Assembly (NCBI GenBank): GCA_003554785.1
Contig: PWHG01000069.1
Coordinates: 1 to 48,167 of the forward strand
DNA: 48,167 nt
Source: Candidatus Falkowiibacteriota bacterium
GTDB lineage: Bacteria; Patescibacteriota; Patescibacteriia; Patescibacteriales; UBA12465
Reading direction: 5' to 3'
Below are positions 32,729 to 41,410 of the stretch, piece after piece; position 1 is the first letter of the stretch; each line of letters starts with the position of its first letter. The translations under genes were made by a program, and so were the position numbers. The notes beneath the pieces were generated by a model. It did no database searches, was not told where the DNA came from, and saw only the letters and a list, made by a program, of their open reading frames with translations.

Positions 32729-33304
32729 ATGTTAGACAAAAATTTAGCTAAAGACTTAAAAAAACAATACTTTCAAAAAGAAAAGGAAAGACGACAAATA
32801 ATAAGGCTTGCCAATGAAGTTTTGTTTATTGCCAAAAAAACCATCTTTGCCCTGCACCGTGAAAATATTGATGAATCACAAGAAAAAATACTTGAAATGA
32901 ACAGCAAAATACAAAACTTGGAAAAACAATTTGGCTACACCAGACTACAAAGCGAAGGCGCCTATCAAGCAGCTCTAGAGGAATATGTTGAAGCTATTTG
33001 CTTTAAAGCTGTTTTAGATAATAAGAAAATAAAAAAAGTAAAGGATGTAAAATTAAACCACGTTAGCTATATTGGTGGTTTATGTGACTTAATTGGTGAA
33101 ATGGTTCGCCTGGCTACCAATCAAGCAGCTAAAGGAAATTTTGAATTAGTTCCTCGCCTTAAAAAACAAGCTGAAGATATTATGTCAGAGCTTTTAGAAT
33201 TTGATTTTACTGGGTATTTGCGTACCAAATATGATCAAGCCAGGGGACATTTGCGAAAACTTGAACAAATTCATTATGACTTAAAATTAAGAGATAAAGA
33301 GTAA
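32729..33304 (+). CDS. Translin-family nucleic-acid-binding protein
   Basis: The 191-residue, all-helical, charged protein contains blocks characteristic of translin/TRAX: RLANEVLFIAKKTIFALHREN, SYIGGLCDLIGEMVRLATNQA, and FDFTGYLRTKYDQARGHLRKLEQ. Eukaryotic translin-TRAX (C3PO) and archaeal homologues form octameric shells that bind and, with acidic catalytic residues in the TRAX-type subunit, cut single-stranded RNA. Several conserved acidic residues are present (E in GEMVR, D in KYDQ), so nuclease activity is possible. It is co-transcribed with the PilB-like gene and the phosphoesterase two bases downstream. Bacterial examples are uncommon. Confidence 0.87.
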   Translation: MLDKNLAKDLKKQYFQKEKERRQIIRLANEVLFIAKKTIFALHRENIDESQEKILEMNSKIQNLEKQFGYTRLQSEGAYQAALEEYVEAICFKAVLDNKKIKKVKDVKLNHVSYIGGLCDLIGEMVRLATNQAAKGNFELVPRLKKQAEDIMSELLEFDFTGYLRTKYDQARGHLRKLEQIHYDLKLRDKE

Positions 33305-33306
33305 TT

Positions 33307-33753
33307 ATGATAATCGCAATTTTTTCCGACTTGCATGACAATTTAAAAAACTGGAAAAAGTTAAATAAGTTTCTAAAAGAAAAAGATATTAAAACCCTTC
33401 TTTTTGCCGGTGATTTAACTAAACAATCCACTTTCAAGCAAATAAAAAAAGATTTTCAACACGAAATCTTTTTTGTTTCCGGCAATGCTGATCTTTTTGT
33501 AAGCAAAGAACTACCTGAATCAAGAATTATTGAAATTAAAAATACAAAAATTGCCATTAGTCATTTTTCATCAAATTTTAAAAAGGAAAACAATGATTAT
33601 GATTTTTGTTTTTACGGTCATACCCATAAACCTTGGATAAAAAAGCATAAAAATACTTACCTTGTTAATCCAGGAAGTCTAAATGATAATAATTTTTCTA
33701 GCTTTGCTCTGCTGGATGTTAAAAATAAATATATTAATTTACAAAAACTATGA
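33307..33753 (+). CDS. YfcE/MJ0936-type metallophosphoesterase
   Basis: The compact 148-residue calcineurin-like fold has all metal-binding blocks: IFSDLHDNL (D-x-H), LLFAGDLT (GD), FFVSGNADLF (GN-D), IAISHFSS and CFYGHTHKPW (GHTH), followed by LVNPGSLN. Relatives hydrolyse phosphodiesters of small molecules in vitro; the substrate here is unknown. It starts two bases after the translin gene and overlaps the next gene by four (ATGA), so translation is coupled. Confidence 0.92.
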   Translation: MIIAIFSDLHDNLKNWKKLNKFLKEKDIKTLLFAGDLTKQSTFKQIKKDFQHEIFFVSGNADLFVSKELPESRIIEIKNTKIAISHFSSNFKKENNDYDFCFYGHTHKPWIKKHKNTYLVNPGSLNDNNFSSFALLDVKNKYINLQKL

Positions 33754-34532
33754 AAAAATCAATCTATCTATCAAGTATTGAACCAATAATAAAAAAAGCT
33801 GGGCAAGCAGCTTTAAAAAAATGGTATAAATTTGATCGTCAAAACTCTATTTTAAAAGGTGAAAAAGACTTAGTTACTAAAGTTGATATTGAAACGGAAA
33901 AATATTTAATAAAAGAAATCAAAAAATCATTTCCCAGTCACGGTTTTTTAGCTGAAGAATCTGGCAAACAAAATTTTTCAGCTTCCCATGTTTGGTTTAT
34001 TGACCCAATCGACGGCACAACTAATTTCACTATTCACAATCCACTGTGGTCTATTTCAATTGCTTTGGCTAAAGATAAAGACATTATCTTTGGAGCAATT
34101 TATTATCCTTTTCTTGATGAACTTTTCTGGGCGGAAAAAGGAAAAGGTGCTTATTTAAATCAGAAGAAAATTAATCTAGATAAAAAGCTTAATCCTAAAA
34201 AACAAATTCACACTTATTGTCATGGCAGTGGTTTAAAAGCAAAAAAACAAGCAATTAAATACTACAAACTACAAAAATTAAATTCTCTAGATTGTCGTCA
34301 GTTGGGAAGTGCAGCGATTGAATGCTCATATGTTGCTTGTGGTCGAGTGGACTCATTAGTTATCCCAGGCGTTAATTCTTGGGATGTTGCTGCTGGTGCT
34401 TTAATCGCCAAAGAAGCAGGCGCTAAAGTCCTAGATTTTTCCGGAAAGAACTGGAGCTTAAATAGCCAAGATATTTTACTTTGTCATCCAAAGCTTAAAA
34501 AAGATATATTGAGTGTTTTACAGAAATTATAA
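33750..34532 (+). CDS. Inositol monophosphatase-family phosphatase
   Basis: The 260-residue Mg2+-dependent, Li+-sensitive-type phosphatase has [21 protein letters not shown] (metal-binding Glu), [15 protein letters not shown] (the DPxDGT signature) and [21 protein letters not shown] (the WDxAAG signature). The substrate could be inositol phosphate, fructose bisphosphate or 3'-phosphoadenosine phosphate; sequence alone does not decide. It overlaps the upstream phosphoesterase by four bases, and its 3' end overlaps the convergent uvrA by six. Confidence 0.93.
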   Translation: MKKSIYLSSIEPIIKKAGQAALKKWYKFDRQNSILKGEKDLVTKVDIETEKYLIKEIKKSFPSHGFLAEESGKQNFSASHVWFIDPIDGTTNFTIHNPLWSISIALAKDKDIIFGAIYYPFLDELFWAEKGKGAYLNQKKINLDKKLNPKKQIHTYCHGSGLKAKKQAIKYYKLQKLNSLDCRQLGSAAIECSYVACGRVDSLVIPGVNSWDVAAGALIAKEAGAKVLDFSGKNWSLNSQDILLCHPKLKKDILSVLQKL

Positions 34533-36995
34533 AAATATTTCTTTTAGATAATAGGCGGTATAGCTATTTTTATTTTTACTTACCTGACTAGGAGTTCCAC
34601 TAGCAACTAGTTTACCACCTCTTTTGCCTCCACCTGGTCCTAAATCTATAATCCAATCAACGGATTTAATAACCTCTAAATTGTGTTCAATTACTAAAAC
34701 CGTATTTCCTTGATCAACTAATAAGTTTAAAACGTCAAGGAGTTTTTTTATATCATAAAAATGCAAACCAGTGGTTGGTTCATCTAAAATATAGAGTGTT
34801 TTTCCGGTTGAACGTCTTGAAAGTTCAGTCGCTAATTTAATTCTTTGCGCCTCTCCACCCGAAAAAGTATTGGCTGCTTGGCCAAGCTTAATATAGCCAA
34901 GACCAACCTGTTTTAAGGTTAAAAGTTTTTGGCGAAGAGCATCTTGGTTTTTAAAAACCTCTAAAGCCTCGTTAATAGTTAATTCCAATATTTCATAAAT
35001 ATTTTTATCCTTATACTTTACCTCCAATATCTTATCCTTAAATCTTTTCCCTTGGCAAAACTCACATTTTAAATAAATATCGGACAGAAATTGCATTTCT
35101 ACTTTAACTAGCCCATCACCAGCACAATGCTCACATCTTCCTCCGTTGACATTAAATGAAAAATGGCCCGGTCTTAAGTTTTTTAATTTAGACTCAGGTA
35201 GTTGAGCAAATAAATCACGGATATAACTAAAAGCTCCAGTATAGGTGACTGGATTGGATCTTGGACTACGACCAATTGGTGACTGGTCAATTGCTATGAC
35301 TTTATTAATATTTTCTACTCCTTCTATTTTTTTATGTTTTCCTGGAACTGCTTTAGCTCGATTAAATTTCTTATTTAAATATTTTGCTAAAATATCAGTC
35401 ATCAATGAAGATTTTCCTGAACCGGAGACACCAGTAATTGCCACCAATTTTGATAAAGGAATATCAACATCAATATTGTCTAAATTATTTTCACTAGCTC
35501 CCTTAATACTAATTTTTTTATAATTACCTTGACGATATTTTTCCTTTTTAGGAATAGTTAACTTATGAGACAAATATTGGCCAGTAATTGACAATGGGGA
35601 CTTTAAAATATCTTTAGTTTCTCCTGAAAAAACTAATTTTCCTCCGGCTTTTCCTGCTTTAGGACCAATATCAACTAAATGATCAGCGGCTCTTATAATT
35701 GCTTCATCATGCTCAACCACAATAACCGTGTTTCCTTTATCTCTTAAGTTTTTAAGAATTTCAATTAATTTTTCATTATCTTTTTGATGTAAACCAATTG
35801 ACGGCTCATCTAAAACGTAGATAACTCCACTTAGTCCTACCCCAACTTGAGATGCTAGGCGTATTCTTTGAGCTTCACCACCGGACAAACTACTAGCTGA
35901 CCTGTCAATTGCTAGATAATCTAAACCAACCATTTCTAAATACCCTAATTTTTTAATAATTTCTACAATTATTGGCTTAACAATTAAATAATTAGTATTG
36001 TTTTGGTTTTTCTTTAAATAGTTATTGAGCTCAAAAATTAAATCATTAACTGATGAGTGACTAAATTCAAAAATATTTTTATTAGCAAATTTTACCGCTA
36101 GATATTGAGCCTTTAGACGCCTTCCTTGGCAAGCTTCACAATCAACCATTTTTAAATATTTATTAATTTCTTGGCGAACAAAACTTGATTTTGTTTCCTG
36201 ATATTTATTAATTAAATATAGTGACAGCCCTGGCCATTTCTTGTCGCCCTCTAAAATTAGATTTTTAGATTCTTTATTTAAAATCTTAAGAGGGGTGTTT
36301 AGAGAAATTTCGTGACGATTAGCTAAAAGCTCTATTTCCTCTAAAACTTTTTTCTGGCCACCGAGGTTAATTTTAAACAGTGGTTTTATAGCCCCTTCAT
36401 TTATACTTAATTTTTCATTAAAAACTAAAGTTTCATCAACTTTTATATCTTTACCCAATCCAGCGCATCTACTACAGGCTCCGAAGTTAGAGTTAAATGA
36501 AAAATTTCTTGGTTCCATTGCCGACATTTTAAAATCACAAGACAAACATTTAAAAGCAACTTGTTCTTCCTTCTTTTTTTTGCTGGTTTTTTTGGTAGCT
36601 AGTTTTTTTAATTTTTTCTGACAATTTGGGCAATATGGTGCTCCGGCTTTGGAAAACAAAAGACGAAAATGATCATATATTTCTGTAATTGTTCCCACAG
36701 TTGATCTGGGGTTGCTACCAATAGTTCTTTGATCAATGGCAATTGCTGGTGAAAGACCGTCTATATAATCAAATTCTGCTCTACCTGTTAAACCAACAAA
36801 TTGTTGAGCATATGAAGATAATGACTCAACATAACGTCTTTGACCTTCAGAATAAATTGTATCAAAAGCTAGAGAAGATTTTCCTGATCCTGACAATCCA
36901 GTTATTACAATTAGTTTATTGCGAGGTAAGTCAACATCAATATTGTCTAAATTATTTGTCCTTGCACCTTTAATGCTAATATATTTTTTATCCAT
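34527..36995 (-). CDS. uvrA: UvrA-type excinuclease ATPase lacking the UvrB-binding domain
   Basis: The protein has 822 residues, compared with about 940 for standard UvrA. It has two ABC modules. The first has GLSGSGKSS (33-41) and [18 protein letters not shown]; the second has GVSGSGKSS and [18 protein letters not shown]. Zinc sites are CPNC (122-125), CLSC (150-153), CSRC (174-177), [17 protein letters not shown] and CEFCQGKRF. Between CPNC and CLSC there are only 24 residues, lysine-rich, where standard UvrA has the roughly 120-residue UvrB-binding domain. This is the arrangement of UvrA2-type proteins. The convergent neighbour overlaps its last bases. Confidence 0.93.
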   Translation of the reverse strand: MDKKYISIKGARTNNLDNIDVDLPRNKLIVITGLSGSGKSSLAFDTIYSEGQRRYVESLSSYAQQFVGLTGRAEFDYIDGLSPAIAIDQRTIGSNPRSTVGTITEIYDHFRLLFSKAGAPYCPNCQKKLKKLATKKTSKKKKEEQVAFKCLSCDFKMSAMEPRNFSFNSNFGACSRCAGLGKDIKVDETLVFNEKLSINEGAIKPLFKINLGGQKKVLEEIELLANRHEISLNTPLKILNKESKNLILEGDKKWPGLSLYLINKYQETKSSFVRQEINKYLKMVDCEACQGRRLKAQYLAVKFANKNIFEFSHSSVNDLIFELNNYLKKNQNNTNYLIVKPIIVEIIKKLGYLEMVGLDYLAIDRSASSLSGGEAQRIRLASQVGVGLSGVIYVLDEPSIGLHQKDNEKLIEILKNLRDKGNTVIVVEHDEAIIRAADHLVDIGPKAGKAGGKLVFSGETKDILKSPLSITGQYLSHKLTIPKKEKYRQGNYKKISIKGASENNLDNIDVDIPLSKLVAITGVSGSGKSSLMTDILAKYLNKKFNRAKAVPGKHKKIEGVENINKVIAIDQSPIGRSPRSNPVTYTGAFSYIRDLFAQLPESKLKNLRPGHFSFNVNGGRCEHCAGDGLVKVEMQFLSDIYLKCEFCQGKRFKDKILEVKYKDKNIYEILELTINEALEVFKNQDALRQKLLTLKQVGLGYIKLGQAANTFSGGEAQRIKLATELSRRSTGKTLYILDEPTTGLHFYDIKKLLDVLNLLVDQGNTVLVIEHNLEVIKSVDWIIDLGPGGGKRGGKLVASGTPSQVSKNKNSYTAYYLKEIFL

Positions 36996-37018
36996 AAAAA
37001 TTAAAATTAATAGCCATT

Positions 37019-37047
37019 ATTATAGCGCAATATTTGAAAAAAAACAA
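37019..37047 (-). promoter_or_regulatory. Promoter of uvrA
   Basis: Minus-strand TTGTTT (37047-37042), a 17-base spacer and TATAAT (37024-37019). The start near 37012 gives a leader of about 17 nt. The -35 box lies in the T-run of the upstream terminator. Confidence 0.6.
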
Positions 37048-37062
37048 GGCTAGCAAGCCCTG
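37037..37062 (-). terminator. Terminator after the phospholipase D gene
   Basis: On the minus strand CAGGGC (37062-37057) pairs with GCCTTG (37050-37045, one G-U) and eight T residues follow (37044-37037). It separates the phospholipase operon from uvrA. Confidence 0.72.
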
Positions 37063-37083
37063 ATTTTATTTTGTAAATTTTAA

Positions 37084-38121
37084 CTAAATTACTGGATAAA
37101 AAATTCGCAAGAAAAAAATTGAAATTCTATCTCTTATTGACGGAATTTTTTTCTTGAGATTTAATTCTTGAGAAAGTTTTTTCCACTTATTAATAATTTT
37201 CAACAAATCATCAACCAGAGCTTTTTGTGTAAAAAAGACTCCAGCTTCAACATTGGTATTAAATGATAATATATCTAGATTTTGTGAGCCAATTAATGCT
37301 TCTCTGTCATCTATTACCATTAATTTTGAATGGTTCATATTTTTAGCAAAATATATCTTTACTCCAACTGCAGATAAACGACAAGCATTTAAATAATTTA
37401 TTCGGTTCAATGATTTAACATCTGTATCTTTGGGAATAATTATCTCAACTTTAACACCTCGATTAACAGCCGCAATTAAGAGAATAATTAACCATCTAGG
37501 TGGAATAAAATAAGGAGTTAATAGTTTTATACTATATTTAGCTGAACTAATTTTTTCTCTGTAATAATTATTTAATTGAAACACTCCGGTTGTTTGTTTC
37601 CAGTTATCAATTACCCAAGATTTTATTTTTCTTGGCAGAGTTTTTTTATGATGTCTTAGAATTGATGATTTTTTACCACCACATCGCCAGTATGAGCGAG
37701 CAAAAGATTTAATTATAGGCTTTACAATACTACCAGATAATCTAATTTGAAGATCATGCCAGGCTCTAATTTTATTTTTAATATTTACTCCTCCTAAAAA
37801 AGCTATTTTATTATCAACAATAATAATTTTTCGATGATTTCTTCTTAGCCAATGACTAAAATATAGAAATTCTACCCCCGACTCTCTCAATTCTTTTACC
37901 ACTGAGTTTTTTAAATAATAACTACCGTAAGCATCAACAATTACAACTACCTCTAAACCTGCCCTAGCTTTTTCCTCTAGGGCACCGACAAAATTATGGG
38001 TATTTTTAGTGTCATCTAAAAAAATAAACATTTCAATATATATTGAATGTTTAGCTTTTTTTATTGCGCTTAAGGTTCCATCCCAAGCTTTTTGTGAGGT
38101 CGTATAAAATCGATACTTCAT
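37084..38121 (-). CDS. Phospholipase D / cardiolipin synthase-family protein
   Basis: The 345-residue protein has two HKD motifs: HRKIIIVDNKIAFLGGVNI (about residues 95-113) and HSKLMVIDDREALIGSQNLD (about 265-284), the paired halves of the phosphatidyltransferase active site. There is no N-terminal membrane helix, as in ClsB-type enzymes. Likely products are cardiolipin or a transphosphatidylated phospholipid; hydrolysis of exogenous lipid is also possible. It overlaps the upstream patatin gene by four bases, so the two are translated together. Confidence 0.9.
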   Translation of the reverse strand: MKYRFYTTSQKAWDGTLSAIKKAKHSIYIEMFIFLDDTKNTHNFVGALEEKARAGLEVVVIVDAYGSYYLKNSVVKELRESGVEFLYFSHWLRRNHRKIIIVDNKIAFLGGVNIKNKIRAWHDLQIRLSGSIVKPIIKSFARSYWRCGGKKSSILRHHKKTLPRKIKSWVIDNWKQTTGVFQLNNYYREKISSAKYSIKLLTPYFIPPRWLIILLIAAVNRGVKVEIIIPKDTDVKSLNRINYLNACRLSAVGVKIYFAKNMNHSKLMVIDDREALIGSQNLDILSFNTNVEAGVFFTQKALVDDLLKIINKWKKLSQELNLKKKIPSIRDRISIFFLRIFYPVI

Positions 38122-38915
38122 ATCATTTTTTTAATTTCCTTTAAATTGGCTTTAGTATGTTTTTCGCCAATAGAAATTGCCTCCAGGGCTAATTTTTTTG
38201 AAAATACTGCCTTTAGTCCGGCTTCTATAACTTGTTTGGAAACATCAGGATTGATATGTATATCAGCATCTTTAGCTTTTTGTTGAGTATAATTATAAAG
38301 TAATATTCTAACTGAACGAAGAGCAATATGGGCTAAGTTAAATCTTTTATCATTAAATTCATGTTTGTGATATATATTGGAGGCAATTACAACATCAGCT
38401 CCTGCAGTTTTTAAAATATTTATAGGCAAAGGTTCAACAAGGGCTCCATCAACTAAAATCTTATTTTTATGTTTTATTGAATTAAATATCAAAGGCACTG
38501 CACAGCTAGCTTGAACTGCTAATTTTATTGAACCACTTTTAAAAACCATTGTCTCTCCATTTTTTAAATTAGTACTAACTATTTGCAAAGGAATTTTACA
38601 GTCAGAAAACTTTGCTTGACCGAAAATTGGTTCTAAATGTTTAGAAATTTTATTTTGACTCAAAATTCCTTTATATGAACTTTTATCTATAAATTGAAAA
38701 ATATTTCTTTTTCCTAGAGAATTAACTTTATCCAACAATGTATCAACCTCCTTGTTTAAACTATAATATGCAGCAATTAAAGAACCAATAGAGGATCCAG
38801 AAATATAGTCTATTTTTATATCATTTTCACGAAGCACTTTTAATACTCCTATATGAGCAAAACCACGAAAACCACCACTACCTAAAGCTAAACCAACTTT
38901 TTTTCTTTTTTTCAT
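38118..38915 (-). CDS. Patatin-like phospholipase (RssA type)
   Basis: The 265-residue Ser-Asp lipid acyl hydrolase has the oxyanion hole at GLALGSGGFRGFAHIGVL (8-25), the nucleophile in GSSIGSL (about 40-46) and the catalytic aspartate in VDGALVEPLP (about 154-163). It is intracellular by sequence, with no signal peptide. It heads a two-gene operon with the phospholipase D-type enzyme. A TATAAT lies at 38943-38938 on the minus strand, giving a short leader, but the -35 is poor. The pair could remodel own membrane lipids or use lipids from a host cell. Confidence 0.9.
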   Translation of the reverse strand: MKKRKKVGLALGSGGFRGFAHIGVLKVLRENDIKIDYISGSSIGSLIAAYYSLNKEVDTLLDKVNSLGKRNIFQFIDKSSYKGILSQNKISKHLEPIFGQAKFSDCKIPLQIVSTNLKNGETMVFKSGSIKLAVQASCAVPLIFNSIKHKNKILVDGALVEPLPINILKTAGADVVIASNIYHKHEFNDKRFNLAHIALRSVRILLYNYTQQKAKDADIHINPDVSKQVIEAGLKAVFSKKLALEAISIGEKHTKANLKEIKKMI

Positions 38916-38986
38916 ATTTTAAATCTTATTTACTATTATTATAACATTTTTTTAAATAAATAATCCACTTAAATTAAATAATACTC

Positions 38987-39015
38987 TTTACAAATATTTT
39001 TTAAAGAAGTATACT
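38987..39015 (+). promoter_or_regulatory. Promoter of the abiE operon
   Basis: TTTACA (38987-38992), a 17-base spacer and TATACT (39010-39015). The start near 39022 lies inside a palindrome, and the leader is about 24 nt. Confidence 0.75.
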
Positions 39016-39024
39016 ATTAATAGT
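39013..39024. promoter_or_regulatory. Palindromic operator candidate for AbiEi
   Basis: ACTATTAATAGT is a perfect 12-bp palindrome overlapping the end of the -10 box and the predicted start. AbiEi antitoxins repress their own operon by binding inverted repeats at the promoter, so this is the natural candidate. Confidence 0.5.
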
Positions 39025-39045
39025 TTAATTCATTTTTTTTATAAT

Positions 39046-39672
39046 ATGATAAAAAAACTAAATCGTCTTAAAGTAATAAAAAAATTAAAATCATTAAACA
39101 TTTTGATGTTTTCGCCAAGAGAGTTTCAAGATATTTTTGGTGTTTCAAAAAATACTGCATCTGTTTTTTTAACTAATAATGTAAAAAATGATGTTTTTAT
39201 TAAATTGCGCAACGGTTTTTATATATTAAAGGATGATCAGCCTTCATTATATAAAATTGCTAATAGATTATATAGGCCTTCATATATCTCCCTAGAATCA
39301 GCTTTATCTTTTTATAATATTATTCCAGAAACAGTTTATAGTATTACCTCAGTTAGCCCAAAGGCTACAAGAGAATTTGAATCTGAAATTGGTATTTTTA
39401 GTTATAAAAAAATAAAAAAACAAGTTTTTACTGGTTATGAGCTAAAGGACTTTCACGGAGAAAAAATTTTTATAGCTGAAGCTGAAAAAGCTTTATCTGA
39501 TTATTTATATTTTGTTGATTTAAATCTAATCTCTTTAAACGATAGATTAAATTTAAAAAATATTAATAAAAAGAAATTAATCTCATATATATCAATTTAT
39601 AAAAGAAAGTCATTAAAAGATTTAATAGATAAAATTTATGTTGAATATAAAAAGCCTCGAAAAATATACTAA
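39046..39672 (+). CDS. AbiEi-type antitoxin of a type IV toxin-antitoxin system
   Basis: The protein has 208 residues. An N-terminal winged-helix DNA-binding domain (about 1-65) has FSPREFQDIFGVSKNTASVFL and IKLRNGFYILK. The AbiEi C-terminal antitoxin domain contains YRPSYISLESALSFYNIIPE and FIAEAEKALSDYLYF. In known systems the antitoxin does not bind the toxin directly but counters its activity and represses the operon. The last 35 bases overlap the toxin gene, the usual arrangement. A promoter with a palindrome precedes it. Confidence 0.9.
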   Translation: MIKKLNRLKVIKKLKSLNILMFSPREFQDIFGVSKNTASVFLTNNVKNDVFIKLRNGFYILKDDQPSLYKIANRLYRPSYISLESALSFYNIIPETVYSITSVSPKATREFESEIGIFSYKKIKKQVFTGYELKDFHGEKIFIAEAEKALSDYLYFVDLNLISLNDRLNLKNINKKKLISYISIYKRKSLKDLIDKIYVEYKKPRKIY

Positions 39673-40363
39673 TCAATTTCAAACCAGTCTTGATAATATT
39701 ATACGAGAATATTGCCAGCATTTATTTTTGTCATACCTATATCAAGAACCTGGTTCTGAAAAACTGTTATTTAAAGGTGGAACTGCCCTGCGAATTGTTT
39801 TTCAAAGCCCCCGTTTTTCTGAAGATTTAGACTTCACGGGCTTTAATATTAAATACAATGAAATTGAAAAACTCATTACTAACACTTTAACGAATTTAGA
39901 GAAAAATGGATTAATAGTTGATATTGAAGAAAGCAAAAAAACTAGTGGTGGTTATTTGGCAAACATACTTTTAAAAATAGAAAAAAGAAGCACTAAAATT
40001 CAAATAGAAATATCTTTAAGAAAGAGAAAAAAAATAAAAGGCACAAGGGAAATGATTCATAATAATTTTATCCCTGCCTATACTCTAATTCATTTACCTA
40101 CAAAATATTTAATAGAAGAAAAAATTAAGGCTCTGTTTAATAGAAAAAAACCACGTGATTTTTTTGATTACTATTTTTTGCTTTCTGCTAATTACTCATC
40201 AGTAAAAAATAAAGAAAATCTGAAGAAAGTCATTTTTTTACTAGAAAATAATAAAATTAATTTTAATAATGAAATTCGAAATTTTCTACCAGTTAGTCAA
40301 GCTAGACACATGAAAAATTTTAAACAAATGTTAATAGATAAAATAAAAAATTATTTAATCTAA
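39638..40363 (+). CDS. AbiEii-type nucleotidyltransferase toxin
   Basis: The protein has 241 residues. The nucleotidyltransferase signature is LLFKGGTALRIVFQSPRFSEDLDFTG (about 42-67: G-G and D-x-D in DLD), followed by KIQIEISLR and the motif EEKIKALFNRKKPRDFFDYYFL (about 160-181). AbiEii toxins (for example MenT) transfer nucleotides to tRNA or other targets and stop growth. It overlaps the antitoxin gene by 35 bases. All recognised catalytic residues are present, so it should be active. It is convergent with the lipoyl-operon end 21 bases away. Confidence 0.92.
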   Translation: MLNIKSLEKYTNQFQTSLDNIIREYCQHLFLSYLYQEPGSEKLLFKGGTALRIVFQSPRFSEDLDFTGFNIKYNEIEKLITNTLTNLEKNGLIVDIEESKKTSGGYLANILLKIEKRSTKIQIEISLRKRKKIKGTREMIHNNFIPAYTLIHLPTKYLIEEKIKALFNRKKPRDFFDYYFLLSANYSSVKNKENLKKVIFLLENNKINFNNEIRNFLPVSQARHMKNFKQMLIDKIKNYLI

Positions 40364-40383
40364 TATCTACCTGAACTTTTTTA

Positions 40384-40650
40384 TTATTTTTTTATATTAA
40401 TCGCTAATTGTAAATCATCGGGACTAAAACCAATTACCTTGATTGATTCCTTTTGCAGGTGTTTAGCTAAACCTTCTTTGAAGTTATCAATTTTTTTATT
40501 AATTAAAAATTTCTCAATTGAAAAAAGTCCAGTTTCAGGATAAATAAAAAAATCACCTCTAATTTTAATATCCTCTATAATTCCATTTTTTTCTTTAATT
40601 TTAATTCTCAATAGCTTTCCTTGTTCAACTTTATAATCAATTTTTCTCAT
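40384..40650 (-). CDS. lplB: Lipoate-protein ligase accessory (C-terminal) subunit, LplB-like
   Basis: The 88-residue protein is similar to the small C-terminal domain of lipoate-protein ligase A: KIDYKVEQGKLLRIKIKEKNGIIEDIKIRGDFFIYPE and a final FSPDDLQLAI. In Thermoplasma-type ligases this domain is a separate protein required for lipoate activation together with LplA. It overlaps lplA by 14 bases and is the last gene of the operon. No terminator is obvious before the convergent abiE toxin gene. Confidence 0.82.
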   Translation of the reverse strand: MRKIDYKVEQGKLLRIKIKEKNGIIEDIKIRGDFFIYPETGLFSIEKFLINKKIDNFKEGLAKHLQKESIKVIGFSPDDLQLAINIKK

Positions 40651-41410
40651 ATTTTTGTTTATAGTTCCAATCTTTTGTTAAATATTTATTTAAATATAGC
40701 TCATCTATCATTTCTTTTTCTTCTTTTATTAAATCAGAAGTTTTAAAATTTGCATTTAAAGCTTTAGAAAATCCTTGGGCAAAAATTTCTTGTAAATAAT
40801 TTATGTCCGTAAATCTTTGCGGAAGTTCATTTTTAAGCGAAGTTACTCTTTCTTTAACATTTTTAATTAATTTACCTTTCAGTTTCTCATTTGATACTTT
40901 TAGAATTGAAAACATCTTTTCTACATCAACTGACAACAAAATAGTTCCATGTTGAAGTATGACTCCATACTTTCTAGTTTGCCCGTTACCTGATATTTTT
41001 TTATCATTTACTAAAATATCATTTATTGGTTTAAAGCTAGCCTTTAGACCTAATTTTTCTAAACCAAGAACCACTCCATGACACAGATGTTTATATGATT
41101 CTTCAATACTAGAAGGTAAATCTTTTTCTTTTATTACCAAAGAATAAGTTAGTTCATCTTCATGAAAAACCGCCCCCCCTCCGGTATAGCGCCTAACAAT
41201 CTCTACTCCCAACTCTTCTGCTTTTTTTTCATTAATTTCTTGTTTTAAATCTTGAAAAAAACCAACAGTTATTGCACTTGGTTTCCAGGTAAAAAAGCGA
41301 AGAGTGTTAGGTGCTAAATTTTTACTTCTAGCAATTAACATTGACTCATCAATTGCCATTTGTTTAGCTCCTCTTAACTCTAAGTTTTTAATTAAGCGCC
41401 AATTATTCAT
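40637..41410 (-). CDS. lplA: Lipoate-protein ligase, catalytic subunit
   Basis: From the ATG at 41410 the protein has 257 residues. An ATG at 41458 would add 16 residues but overlap lipA by 56 bases; the chosen start overlaps by eight and begins at NNWRLIKNLELRG, as in the family. Signature blocks are RRYTGGGAVFHEDELTYSLV (73-92) and INDILVNDKKISGNGQTRKYG with the catalytic-pocket lysine in KKISGN. It transfers lipoate or octanoate to the carrier protein using ATP. The C-terminal domain is encoded separately (lplB). The likely target is the GcvH-like protein at 44080 in the same operon. Confidence 0.92.
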   Translation of the reverse strand: MNNWRLIKNLELRGAKQMAIDESMLIARSKNLAPNTLRFFTWKPSAITVGFFQDLKQEINEKKAEELGVEIVRRYTGGGAVFHEDELTYSLVIKEKDLPSSIEESYKHLCHGVVLGLEKLGLKASFKPINDILVNDKKISGNGQTRKYGVILQHGTILLSVDVEKMFSILKVSNEKLKGKLIKNVKERVTSLKNELPQRFTDINYLQEIFAQGFSKALNANFKTSDLIKEEKEMIDELYLNKYLTKDWNYKQKYEKN

